Source: JAEUMW01 sp963734295 (lineage in GTDB: Bacteria; Pseudomonadota; Gammaproteobacteria; Burkholderiales; JAEUMW01). Taken from it: a stretch of 64,000 nt of DNA. A program made the position numbers and the translations under genes. The stretch spans positions 19,380 to 83,379 of the forward strand of contig CAVTGS010000026.1 in assembly GCA_963734295.1 (NCBI GenBank), read 5' to 3'. Positions within the stretch are counted from its first letter, which is position 1. Every line of letters starts with the position of its first letter. The notes beneath the pieces were generated by a model. It searched no databases. It worked only from the letters and a program-made list of their open reading frames with translations, and was not told the origin of the DNA. This document shows positions 39,648 through 48,806 of this stretch, in pieces.

Positions 39648-41857
39648 CTAACGCACCGCGGCCTTGGGGGGACGCCCGTTGGTTCGGGAGGCACCCGCAC
39701 CGTTCAGGTCGAAGGTTTCGATACCGGTAACGATGGCGTCCTGGGTGAGGCCGAGCGCCACCGCAGCGCCCACCGCGGCGAGCACGCACTCCTCGGCGGG
39801 TTTCGGCCTGCCGTTGCGCCGGCGGGGCGGCGCTTCCTGGTTCACGAGCGGCGTGCTCTCGGCGCCCGCGCCCACCACGACATGCCCATCGCGGAGGAAC
39901 ACGGCGCGGCCGCCCTGCGCACGATGCTGGACGATAACGGGGTGGGTCTCGTCGAGCCCGTAGAAGATCACCTCGCCGTCGCTCAAGGGCGCCATCTCGA
40001 CCACGTGCGGATCGTGCGCATTCAGCACCGCGGCCCCGTGCGGCAGCACCACGTCAACCTGCGAGCGGAGCACGTTGAACACCTGGTCGCGGTTCGCGGA
40101 TGTCGAAATCCGTCGAGCGCGGCGGCTGCGTCGAGATCGGTGACCACGCCCACCTGGCAGCGGTCGTAGGCGAGACCCTCGGCGAGGATGGTGCGCGCGC
40201 CGTTCTCGAATACGGCGGCTTCGACGGCACGGTTTACGAGCAGCCGTTGGCCGGCCTCCCAGTTCGCCGCGCTGCCCTTCTGCACTTGCCGCCGATTGAG
40301 ATAGAGCCCGCTCTCGCAGGCGAGCCCGACCTGCTTGCCCGAGAGGTGCAGCATCCACGCGACGAGCCGGGCGATCGCCGTGGTGTGGCTCGCGCCCGCA
40401 ACCCCGACGATCGGGATGCGGCAGTCGCTGCCTGCTGGAAACAGGTGGTCGACGATCGCCCGGCCGACCGGGCGCGGCGTGCCGTCGGCGGGCTTCAGGT
40501 GCATGAGCAGGCCGGGCCCGGCGTTGACCTCGACGATCGCGCCGCCCTGTTCCTCGAGCGGTCGCCCCACGTCTTCCGCCACCAGGTCGATGCCCGCGAT
40601 GTCGAGCCCGACCACGCGGGCGGCGAGCCCCGCGGTCGCCGCCACGTCCGGGTGGACGCGGTCGGTCACGTCGAAGGCGACGTTGCCGTTGCGCTGGATC
40701 AGCACGGTCGCGTCTACGGGCGGCACCGAGTCGGGCGTGTAACCCTGGCGCGCGAGATCGATGCGGACGGTGGAGTTCATGCGCACGGGATTCAAGGGAA
40801 AGTCCTCGGTGTCACCGCGCCGCGGATCCGAGTTGAGCTGGCTTGCGACGAGTTCGCGTATGGTCGAACGGCCGTCCCCCGTCACCGAGGCGAGCTCACC
40901 CTTCGCGGCCGCAGCCACGCGGCCGCCGACCACCAGCAGGCGGTGCTCGAGCCCCAGCACGAAGCGCTCGACGATGACCCCGCTGCCTTCTTCGCGCGCA
41001 ACCTCGAACGCCGCCTCGATCTCCGCCCGGTCCGTCAGGTTGGTGAACACACCGCGCCCGTGATTGCCGTCGGTGGGTTTCACCACGACCGGACCGCCGA
41101 TTTCCTCGGCCGCCTTCCAGGCATCCGCGGCGCTCTCCACCAGTCGCCCCTCCGGCACCGGCACGCCGCAGGAGCGCAGCAGGCGCTTGGTCAGGTCCTT
41201 GTCGCGGGAGATGCTCTCCGCGATCGCGCTGGTGCGGTCGGTTTCCGCAGTCCAGATGCGATGCTGCTTCGCGCCGTAGCCCAGTTGCACCAGATTGCCC
41301 TGCGAGAGCCGGATCGCCGGAATGTCGCGGTCATCGGCGGCGTCGACGATGCAGGCGGTGCTGGGGCCGAGACAATAGGCATCGACGCCTTCACGCAAGC
41401 GCGCGACGGTGGCGTCGACGTCGAACGGGCGATCCTCGATCGCCGCCATCACCATGTCGCGGGCAGCGTGCAGCGCTGCGCGCGTGACCTTGTCGTGCCA
41501 GGCCCGCACGACCACCTTGTAGACGCCGCGCGTGGCGGTCTCGCGCGCCTTGCCGAACCCGCCCGGCATGCCAGCGAGGTTCTGCAGCTCGAGCGTCACG
41601 TGCTCGAGGATGTGCGCCGGCCAGGTGCCTTCCTGCAGCCGGCGCAGGAATCCGCCTCGCTCACCGTAGCTGCAGCGATGCTCGACCAGCGACGGCAGCC
41701 ACGCCGACAGGCGCTCGTAGAAGCCGGGGATGGTATTGGAGGGCGCGTCTTCGAGGTCGCCGATGTCGACCCATGCCTCGATCACCGGGCGGTAGGTCCA
41801 GATGTTCGGCCCGCGCAGATGCACGACGCGAAGAATCTCGATCTGTCTTGTTTTCAT
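39648..41857 (-). CDS. cphA: Cyanophycin synthetase paralogue with degenerate Mur-ligase P-loop; two frameshifts
   Basis: First gene of the cyanophycin operon, about 735 residues from the ATG at 41857. N-terminal domain: EILRVVHLRGPNIWTYRPVI. ATP-grasp: GGPVVVKPTDGNHGRGVFTN and GGAIVEVNAGPGLLMHLKP. In the Mur-ligase part the P-loop is VGVAGASHTTAIARL, lacking the GTNGKTT lysine of its neighbour, and the C-terminus is shorter (SRTNGRPPKAAVR) than that of the second copy. Two extra bases near 40,110 explain the one local frame change. Either this copy has lost one ligation activity, as in CphA2-type enzymes that join dipeptides, or it works with the second copy. A predicted promoter lies 140 bp upstream. 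Confidence 0.9.
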
Positions 41858-41996
41858 GAATCCCCTTGGGACGACGGGCATTGTCTCCGGGTGCTTGCGC
41901 TCGCGCCTGTCCCGCCGATAACGCACGAGCCGGGCGGAAGAGGACAGGAAAACGCGGGCTTTCAGCCAAAGGCCGGCGTCTGGCGCCATCCTTTAC

Positions 41997-42025
41997 AGTA
42001 TACTGCTGAAAATTCATGCTGTTAG
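41997..42025 (-). promoter_or_regulatory. Predicted sigma70 promoter of the cyanophycin synthetase operon
   Basis: Minus strand: -35 CTAACA (42020-42025), 17-bp spacer, -10 TATACT (41997-42002), inside the palindrome CAGTATACTG (41996-42005). The expected transcript start is near 41,990, giving a leader of about 133 bases. The same palindrome shows TATACT on the plus strand, but no -35 partner was found for the divergent ABC gene. The rest of 41858-42210 holds nothing recognisable. Confidence 0.45.
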
Positions 42026-42210
42026 CGGTGACATGCAAGATCGGCCAATACGCCAATGGCAAGAGTCCAGGCGCGCGACGCTACGGCGCCGCGGGGACGC
42101 GGGTCAACGCGGCTGGTTCCTGCGACGTTTCCTCATCTCAATTGTCTCCACGGAGCGCAATCCCTGCCCCAGCCTTGTGTCCAGGGTTTTTCGCAGGACC
42201 GCCAGCGACG

Positions 42211-44521
42211 ATGACCGATCCCGTTTCCAGCCAGGAGCATCCGTTGTTCAACGGTTCGCTGCCCGCCCAGTGGGGCAGCGAGCTGCAAGCCCTCCTGCTG
42301 GGGCAGGAAACCGTCCTCGCCTGGGTGCCGCTCGATCTGGACGAGCGGCTCCGGTTTGCCAAGGGGGTGGTGGTCGTGACCAACCGCCGGCTCTTCGCCC
42401 GGACGCCCGGAGAGCCCGTGTGGCGGGACTGGAAGTACCGCGAGGGGTTGCGCCTGCGCCACCACGACCATGCCGGCGTCGGTTCCCTCGAGCTCTGCGA
42501 CGACCGCGCCCGCCTCGCCTGCTGGCGGTACACCCTCGAAGGCCAGGCGGCCGCTCAGCGCGTGGTCGAGCACTTCGCGCATTGGTCGACCCGCGATCGC
42601 TCGCCGCAGCGCGCGGCACCCGCGGCGGAGGCGCTCTGTCCCCGCTGCGGGGCCGCGCTGGATCCCGAGTTCGAGGAGTGCGCGAGCTGCCGGCGCGATT
42701 TCCACTCGCCCCCCTCGACCTGGACGCTGCTGCGTCTGTGGCGGTTCGCCAAGCCGTACAAGCTGCGGCTTTTCATCGGTTTCACGCTGACGCTCGCCGC
42801 CACCGCCGCGACCCTGGTGCCGCCCTACCTGACCATGCCGCTGATGGACAAGGTGCTGGTGCCCTTCGAGCGCGGCACGCCGATCGATTTCGGTCTGGTC
42901 GGGCTACTACTCGCGGGGCTGCTCGGCGTCCGCACTGCTGGCCTGGGGGCTCGGCTGGGCGCGTACCTACATCCTGGCGCTGGTGAGCGAGCGCATCGGC
43001 GCCGATCTGCGCACCACCACCTACGAGCATCTCCTGGGGCTTTCCCTGGAATACTTCGGCGGCAAGCGCACCGGCGATCTGATGTCGCGCATCGGCTCGG
43101 AGACCGATCGCATCTGCATCTTCCTGTCGCTGCACCTGCTCGACTTCGCGACCGACGTGCTGATGATCACGCTGACCGCGGCGATCCTGATCTCGATCAA
43201 TCCGTGGCTCGCGCTCGTGACGCTGCTGCCGCTGCCCTTCATCGCGTGGATGATCCACGTGGTGCGCGAGCGGCTGCGCACCGGCTTCGAGAAGATCGAC
43301 CGCGTCTGGTCGCGAGGTCACCAGCGTGCTCGCCGACACCATTCCCGGCATCCGCGTGGTCAAGGCTTTCGCCCAGGAAGATCGCGAGGCCGCGCGCTTC
43401 CGCGAGGCGAACCAGCACAATCTCGCGGTCAACGACCGGCTGAACCAGATCTGGGCGCTCTTCACGCCGACCGTGTCGCTGCTGACGGAAATCGGCCTGC
43501 TCTTCGTCTGGGCGTTCGGCATCTGGCAGGTCTCGCGCAACGCAGATCACCGTGGGCGTGCTGACCGCCTTCCTCGCCTACATCAGCCGCTTCTACACGC
43601 GGCTCGACTCGATGAGCCGCATCGTCTCGGTGACGCAGAAGGCGGCCGCCGGCGCGAAGCGGATCTTCGACATTCTCGACCACGTGTCGAGCGTGCCCGA
43701 ACCCGACGCAGCCCGGTGCACCTCGCGCAGGTGCGGGGCGAGATCGACATCCGCGACGTGCGGTTCCGCTACGGCAACCGGAGCGTCATCCGCGGCATCG
43801 ACTTGAAGATCTCGCCGGGCGAGATGATCGGCCTGGTCGGCCACAGCGGCTCGGGCAAGAGCACGCTGGTGAACCTGATCTGCCGCTTCTACGACGTGAC
43901 CGAGGGGTCGATCCGCATCGACGGCGTCGACATCCGCTCGCTGCCGGTGGCCGAATACCGGCGCCACATCGGGCTCGTGCTGCAGGAGCCGTTCCTGTTC
44001 TTCGGCACGATCGCCGAGAACATCGCCTACGGCAAGCCCGAGGCGACGCGCGACGAGATCGTCGCCGCCGCGCGCGCCGCGCACGCGCACGAGTTCATCC
44101 TGCGCCTGCCGCAGCGGCTACGACTCGCTGGTCGGCGAGCGCGGCCAGGGTCTGTCCGGCGGCGAGCGCCAGCGCATCTCGATCGCGCGCGCGCTGCTGA
44201 TCGACCCGCGCATCCTGATCCTCGACGAGGCGACCTCGTCGGTCGATACCGAGACCGAGAAGGAGATCCAGAAGGCGCTCGACAATCTGGTGCAGGGCCG
44301 CACCACGATCGCCATCGCCCACCGCCTCTCGACGCTGCGCCGCGCCGACCGTCTGGTGGTGATGGAACGCGGCGAGATCGTCGAGACCGGCGCCGCACGA
44401 CGAGCTGATGGCGCGCCAGGGCGCCTACTACCGCCTGTACGAGGCGCAGGCACGGCAGGGCGAGATACCCGCATCCGGCGACGAGGACTGGGATGGCAGG
44501 TCGACGGCGACTGCGGCCTAG
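42211..44521 (+). CDS. Cyanophycin-locus ABC exporter with N-terminal PH-like and zinc-ribbon extension; about seven frameshifts
   Basis: About 767 residues when read across frame breaks near 42,930, 43,315, 43,545, 43,700-43,730 (two), 44,115 and 44,398. N-terminal extension: a small beta-rich domain (LDERLRFAKGVVVVTNRRLF) and a Cys4 ribbon (CPRCGAAL ... CASCRRDF, about residues 143-160). Then a fused exporter: six membrane helices from about residue 185, Walker A IGLVGHSGSGKSTLVNLI, signature QGLSGGERQRISIARALL, Walker B ILILDEATSSVDTETE, and the H-loop TIAIAHRLSTL. It is divergent from the cphA pair and followed 13 bp later by the DUF1854 gene, a set conserved in cyanophycin loci of betaproteobacteria as far as I know. 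Cargo unknown; it may move amino acids, peptides or an effector linked to the polymer. Confidence 0.85.
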
Positions 44522-44534
44522 GGAAGCCGGGACG

Positions 44535-45005
44535 ATGCCGGCGCCCGACATCCGGCTCTCGCGCAATGCGTTCGGCCGCCTGGTGCTCGCCACGTCCGAC
44601 GGCCGCATGCACGAGGGGGTGGTCCCGGTGCGCGCCTTTCCCATCTCCGCACCGGGCGAGAGCATCGCGCTGGTGGCCGGCGACGGTCACGAGCTCGCAT
44701 GGATCGAGCGACTGTCGGATCTGCGCCCAGAAATCCGGACGCTGCTCGAGGAGGAGCTCGCGAGCCGCGACTTCGTGCCGGAGATCCTTCGCCTGCGTAA
44801 CGTGTCGAGCCTCGCGACGCCCAGCACGTGGGAGGTGGAGACGGATCGCGGCGACACCGTCTTCGTGCTGAAGGGCGAAGAGGACATCCGCCGGCTCGGC
44901 CGATCGGGTCTGCTCATCGCCGACCGCCACGGGATCCAGTTCCTGGTCCGCGACGTGAACGCGCTCGACCACGCCAGCAGAAGGCTGCTCGACCGCTTTC
45001 TCTGA
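44535..45005 (+). CDS. DUF1854 protein associated with cyanophycin metabolism
   Basis: 156-residue cytoplasmic protein from the ATG at 44535. Family blocks: DGRMHEGVVPVRAFPISAPG, ELAWIERLSDL, SRDFVPEILRLRNVSSLATP, STWEVETDRGDTVFVLKGEE, then DIRRLGRSGLLIADRHGIQF and DVNALDHASRRLLDRFL. It is full length for DUF1854. The gene follows the ABC exporter by 13 bp and is probably co-translated; the family travels with cphA loci. The role is unknown. Its small, strand-rich fold suggests a regulatory or adaptor protein that may act on the exporter or the granule. Undamaged. Confidence 0.88.
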   Translation: MPAPDIRLSRNAFGRLVLATSDGRMHEGVVPVRAFPISAPGESIALVAGDGHELAWIERLSDLRPEIRTLLEEELASRDFVPEILRLRNVSSLATPSTWEVETDRGDTVFVLKGEEDIRRLGRSGLLIADRHGIQFLVRDVNALDHASRRLLDRFL

Positions 45006-45096
45006 AGCGGGGCCGCGACGCTCGTCGGTGTCTGCGTTGCGCCGCTGCGCGGCTGCGTGGTAGACAGCATTTCCCACTGATTCCTCCCCGCCGCGG

Positions 45097-46326
45097 ATGC
45101 CTTCGAATACCGTCAGACCGTTCTGGGCGAAGCCTGCTTTCGGGCTTCTGCTCGCCGCCGCTTTCCTCGCGGTGATGGCGCTCTTCTTCACCTTCTACGA
45201 CTTCTACCGGGATGTCGGTGACAACCTCGTCGCGGGCGGAGGTCTCGAAGAACCGCCCCTGGCCGCGAGCAGCTCGACGCCCGGCGGACCCTGGCGCGGG
45301 CGCGGCCCCCGGGTCGAGTGGGAATCGCAGGGCGGGTTCGACGGCTCCGGTGGCGTGCGCCTGGGAACCCAGCCGGGGCGCGGCAGCAGCCTCAACTACG
45401 GCGTCGAGGACCCCGCGCGCTTCCAGCTCCTTAGGATTGCGGGACGATTGCGGACCGAGCACATCGTGCCAGGCACGCACGGCTGGAACACCGCGCGCCT
45501 GCTGCTCTCGTTCACCGACGGCAGCGGCGAGCGCGTCCACCACGCAGTCTGCGAGATCGAAGGATCGACCCCATGGCGCCTATGCGAACGGGTGATCGCC
45601 GTCCCGGAGGGAGCGGTGGCGGCGCAGATCCACGTGCAGAACCTGGCGGCGTCCGGCACGTTGTGGGTCGACGATCTTGCGCTGACGCCCGTGGTCAAGA
45701 AGTCATCGACGCCCTTCTGGCGTGCCCTGTTCGGAAGCTTGTGGGCTGCGGTTCTGGTCTACTGCGCGTGGCTGTCGAGGTTGCTGGATCGGCCACTGGG
45801 GTTTGCGATCATCGCGATCGTCCTCGTGATCATCGCGGGCGTCGCGGCCCCGGTGTCAACGATCGAGGAGATCGTGCATCGCGGTGCGGATACCGTGAAC
45901 GGGCTGACGACCGCCGACCCGTTTCATGCCGCACTTCCCGCAGCGGGGTCTTCGGATGCCCCCTCACGCTGGACGCACGAGGTGCGGCGGGCCTTGGCGT
46001 GGCCGTTCGACCTCGTCTTCACGGTCAAGAAGCTCGGGCACTTCGTCCTCTTCGGCGTGCTCGCGTTTCTGGCGCTCTCGTCGACCGTGCGCCGCCGTCA
46101 TGACGGGCGAGCGAGCGCAGGCGCGGCGAGCGAACTCGCGACGACCGGCGCAGCGCTGCTGCTTTTTGCCGCAGCGGCGGAAGTCGTGCAGTTTCTCAGC
46201 GCGACCCGGACGCCGTCCCTGATGGACTGGGGCATCGATGCGGGCGGTATCGTGCTGGGCGGGGCTGTTGCACTGCTGTGGAGCCGTTTCGCGGGCCCCC
46301 CGCTCGCGCGCACGAACGTGCCGTGA
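45097..46326 (+). CDS. VanZ-like membrane protein with a lectin-like luminal domain
   Basis: 409 residues, intact. One membrane helix (about 14-35), then a soluble region of about 165 residues (40-205) with a beta-sandwich pattern (FQLLRIAGRLRTEHIVPG, then WNTARLLLSFTDGSGERVHH and SGTLWVDDLALTP), similar to carbohydrate-binding jelly rolls. Four more helices follow: two near 215-260, then the VanZ core KKLGHFVLFGVLAFLALS and ATRTPSLMDWGIDAGGIVLG. VanZ-type domains occur in teicoplanin resistance and in O-antigen or EPS clusters, but here no such genes adjoin. The N-terminal domain probably faces the periplasm. Function unknown. Confidence 0.75.
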   Translation: MPSNTVRPFWAKPAFGLLLAAAFLAVMALFFTFYDFYRDVGDNLVAGGGLEEPPLAASSSTPGGPWRGRGPRVEWESQGGFDGSGGVRLGTQPGRGSSLNYGVEDPARFQLLRIAGRLRTEHIVPGTHGWNTARLLLSFTDGSGERVHHAVCEIEGSTPWRLCERVIAVPEGAVAAQIHVQNLAASGTLWVDDLALTPVVKKSSTPFWRALFGSLWAAVLVYCAWLSRLLDRPLGFAIIAIVLVIIAGVAAPVSTIEEIVHRGADTVNGLTTADPFHAALPAAGSSDAPSRWTHEVRRALAWPFDLVFTVKKLGHFVLFGVLAFLALSSTVRRRHDGRASAGAASELATTGAALLLFAAAAEVVQFLSATRTPSLMDWGIDAGGIVLGGAVALLWSRFAGPPLARTNVP

Positions 46327-46342
46327 GATCGGGCCGCGGACG

Positions 46343-47315
46343 TCATCCCGCCAGCGCCGACCGGCTCGGTTCCTTCCTCGCCTCTGCCAGCAACCATTCG
46401 CGGAAAGCGGCCACGGCAGGGCGCTCGGCGAGCACCGCCGGCACCACCAGATAGAACGCAAAGCGCGCGCGAAGCGGCGTGCCGAAGGGGATGACGAGCC
46501 GGCCGGACGCAATCTCGCCGCGGGCAAGCGGCTCCATCGCGAGCGCCACGCCTTGCCCGTCGCGCGCAGCTTCCAGCGCGAGCGAAACATCGCTGAAGCG
46601 CGGCCCCGGGTACGGATTCACCCCCTGCACGCCGGCCACCTTGAACCACTCCTCCCAGGTCGGCCGATTGGTTTCTTCGGGGATCGTGTCGTCGTGGATC
46701 AGCACGTGCCAGCGCAGGTCCTGGGGCGTTCGCAGCGGCCGTTTGCCCTTGAGGAGGGTCGGGCTGCAGACCGGGAAGTAGTCCGCGGCGAAGATGAGGT
46801 CGACCTGGCAACCCGGGTGGCGTCCGAAGCCGAAGCAGATGGCGATGCCGGTCCGCGCCGTCGTGCGTGTCGATGGCGTCGATCGGGAACGCGGTGCCGC
46901 GGTCTGCGCCGTCGATGGTGTTGAAGCTGCTGGACAGGTGAAACCGCACCTCGGGATGCGCCGCCGTGAAACCGCGCAGGCGCGGCACGAGCCAGCGTGC
47001 GGCGAAGGTCGGCGGCGCGGTTACCGACAGGGTGCCGTGCTTGCGCGGGTCGCGCGTTCGCTCGACCGCCGCTGCGAAACACTCCAGACCTTCGCTCACT
47101 TTCGGCAGGATCGCCTCGCCTTCGGCGGTCAGCGCGAGTGCCCGGGTCAGCCGATGGAAGAGCTGCACGCCGAGAGAGTCTTCCAGCGTCTTGATCTGGT
47201 GGCTCACCGCGGTCGGCGTGACGAAGAGCTCTTCCGCCGCCTTCTTGAAGCTGCGATGGCGTGCCGCCGCCTCGAAGGCGCGCAGCCCGTTCAACGGCAG
47301 GAAGCGATAGACCAT
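46343..47315 (-). CDS. LysR-family regulator (GcvA-like), one frameshift
   Basis: About 323 residues after one extra base near 46,850 is removed. The N-terminal winged helix-turn-helix is FKKAAEELFVTPTAVSHQIK followed by TLEDSLGVQLFHR. The effector-binding half includes TLSVTAPPTFAARWLVPRL, AICFGFGRHPGCQVDLIF and EAARDGQGVALAMEPLARGE. It resembles GcvA-type regulators, common in betaproteobacteria. Divergent from the small membrane peptide and the esterase gene, so these are its likely targets; the intergenic palindrome at 47359-47371 may be its operator. The ligand is unknown. Confidence 0.85.
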
Positions 47316-47358
47316 ATGGATGAGATTGTCTCACCCCTCACTTGAGGATTGATCGTTT

Positions 47359-47371
47359 GTTGCAGTGCAAC
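47359..47371. promoter_or_regulatory. Palindromic site in the LysR divergent region
   Basis: GTTGCAGTGCAAC: GTTGCA and TGCAAC around a central G, 44 bp upstream of the LysR start. LysR proteins bind imperfect dyads with T-N11-A, so this is a plausible, unproven operator. An A/T-rich tract (ACTAATATTTAACTTGAG) follows. Confidence 0.35.
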
Positions 47372-47474
47372 GTAGAAACTAATATTTAACTTGAGCAAGA
47401 CCTCCGGAGCGGGGCCGAAATCGCGAGAGAAGAGACAGACATTCCGTGGAGAGCTAAGTGTTCGGGAGCAAATC

Positions 47475-47579
47475 ATGAAAATCGCCTTCTACCTGATTGC
47501 CGTGTATGGTGCGTTCGGATTCCTTGTCACGACGTGGGGTCGCGCCGCAATTGAAAAATACCGCGCGACACATCCGTAA
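47475..47579 (+). CDS. Small one-helix membrane peptide
   Basis: 34 residues (MKIAFYLIAVYGAFGFLV, then TTWGRAAIEKYRATHP): one hydrophobic helix and a positively charged C-terminus. GGAG lies 6 bases before the ATG at 47475. It sits between the LysR gene and the esterase, with the same direction as the esterase, so it may be part of the LysR-controlled transcript. It is short enough to be chance; function unknown. Confidence 0.45.
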   Translation: MKIAFYLIAVYGAFGFLVTTWGRAAIEKYRATHP

Positions 47580-47641
47580 ACCTTGGGCGTAGCACTGCCC
47601 GTTGCGCCGATCCCATCCGGGATCGGCGAGAAAATCGGCGG

Positions 47642-48592
47642 ATGAGCAAGACGCTGGATCCGCAGGCCAGGATGCTCATGGACATCGTCGCGCGGGCCGC
47701 GGCGCCTGCGTTCCACACGCTGGACGTTGCCAAGGCACGCGACGAAACGCGCAAGCTGCACGCGTATTTCGGCGCCGAGGCACCCGCTGTCGCGTCGGTG
47801 CGCGAGATCGATATCCCGCGCGACGGCGGTGTGATCCCGGCGCGGTGCTATCGGTCCTTGGGGAGCGCGGCAACGACGGCGCTGCCCCTGCTCGTCTTCT
47901 TTCACGGCGGCGGATGGACCGTCGGCGACCTCGACAGCCACGATTCCCTGTGCCGGACGCTCGCAAATGCGGCGCGGTGCACGGTGCTGTCGGTCGACTA
48001 TCGGCTGGCGCCCGAGCACCCGTTTCCCGCGGCGGTGGACGATGCCTACAGCGCGACTGTGTGGGCGAGTCGGCACGCGCGTGACCTCGGCGCGGACGCC
48101 ACGCGCATCGCCGTCGGCGGCGACAGCGCCGGGGGAAATCTCGCCGCGGTGACGGCAATCCTTGCGCGCGATCGCGGCGCGCCTCATGTCGTGTTTCAGC
48201 TCCTGGTCTACCCGGCCACCGACCAGGGCAGCGAGCGCCCCTCGTGGCAGCAGTTCGGCCGCGGCTATCTCCTCGACCTGGAGTCGATCCGCTACTTTCA
48301 GAAGAAGTACCTGCGCCATGCCCGGGACTACGACGACTGGCGCGCCTCCCCACTGTTGCGGCACGACCTCGCCGGTCTGCCGCCCGCGCTCGTCATCACG
48401 GCGGGCTTCGATCCGCTGCTGGACGACTGCGTCGCGTATGTGCACCAGCTGCGCGCGGCGGGGGTCGCGGTCGAGTACCGCTGCTTCGACGGCATGGTCC
48501 ACGGCTTTCTCACGCTCGGCAAGGTGTTCACCGCCGCCGGCGAGGCATCCGCGCTCGCTGCGCGAGCGCTGGCGCAAGCGTTTCATCGTTAA
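47642..48592 (+). CDS. Alpha/beta hydrolase, hormone-sensitive-lipase family esterase
   Basis: 316 residues, cytoplasmic. Oxyanion-hole motif LLVFFHGGGWTVGDLDSHD, nucleophile elbow IAVGGDSAGGNLAAVTAI, acid in PALVITAGFDPLLDDCVAY and catalytic histidine in YRCFDGMVHGFLTL: a complete triad typical of the GDXG (HSL) group, which cleaves short-chain esters and some lactones. The ATG at 47642 gives the usual N-terminal cap region (SKTLDPQARMLMDIVARAAA). It lies 62 bp after the small membrane peptide and divergent from the LysR gene. Confidence 0.92.
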   Translation: MSKTLDPQARMLMDIVARAAAPAFHTLDVAKARDETRKLHAYFGAEAPAVASVREIDIPRDGGVIPARCYRSLGSAATTALPLLVFFHGGGWTVGDLDSHDSLCRTLANAARCTVLSVDYRLAPEHPFPAAVDDAYSATVWASRHARDLGADATRIAVGGDSAGGNLAAVTAILARDRGAPHVVFQLLVYPATDQGSERPSWQQFGRGYLLDLESIRYFQKKYLRHARDYDDWRASPLLRHDLAGLPPALVITAGFDPLLDDCVAYVHQLRAAGVAVEYRCFDGMVHGFLTLGKVFTAAGEASALAARALAQAFHR

Positions 48593-48806
48593 GCGAGGCT
48601 GCTTCCCCGCAGCGGCTCGGGCGTGGGACTTGCGTGCCCGCCCGCCCGCGGCTTCCCCGCATGCACGTCGGCCCTGCCAGCCTCGATAAAGACTGCAGAA
48701 TCCGCCCGGCGTCCTGTCGCCGTCCTGCGGGTAGCTGAACCAATCAACGAATCTCTGACCCAGGACACTGGGTGCGTTCCGAGACAGTCATCGGAGGAAT
48801 TCCCAC

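Noticed and set aside
40100..42025. A 641-residue plus-strand frame opposite cphA
   Set aside because: No motif and antisense to a recognisable synthetase.
45097..46326. Glycopeptide resistance by a VanZ gene
   Set aside because: Only the helix pattern is shared; no van genes adjoin, and VanZ-like domains are widespread.
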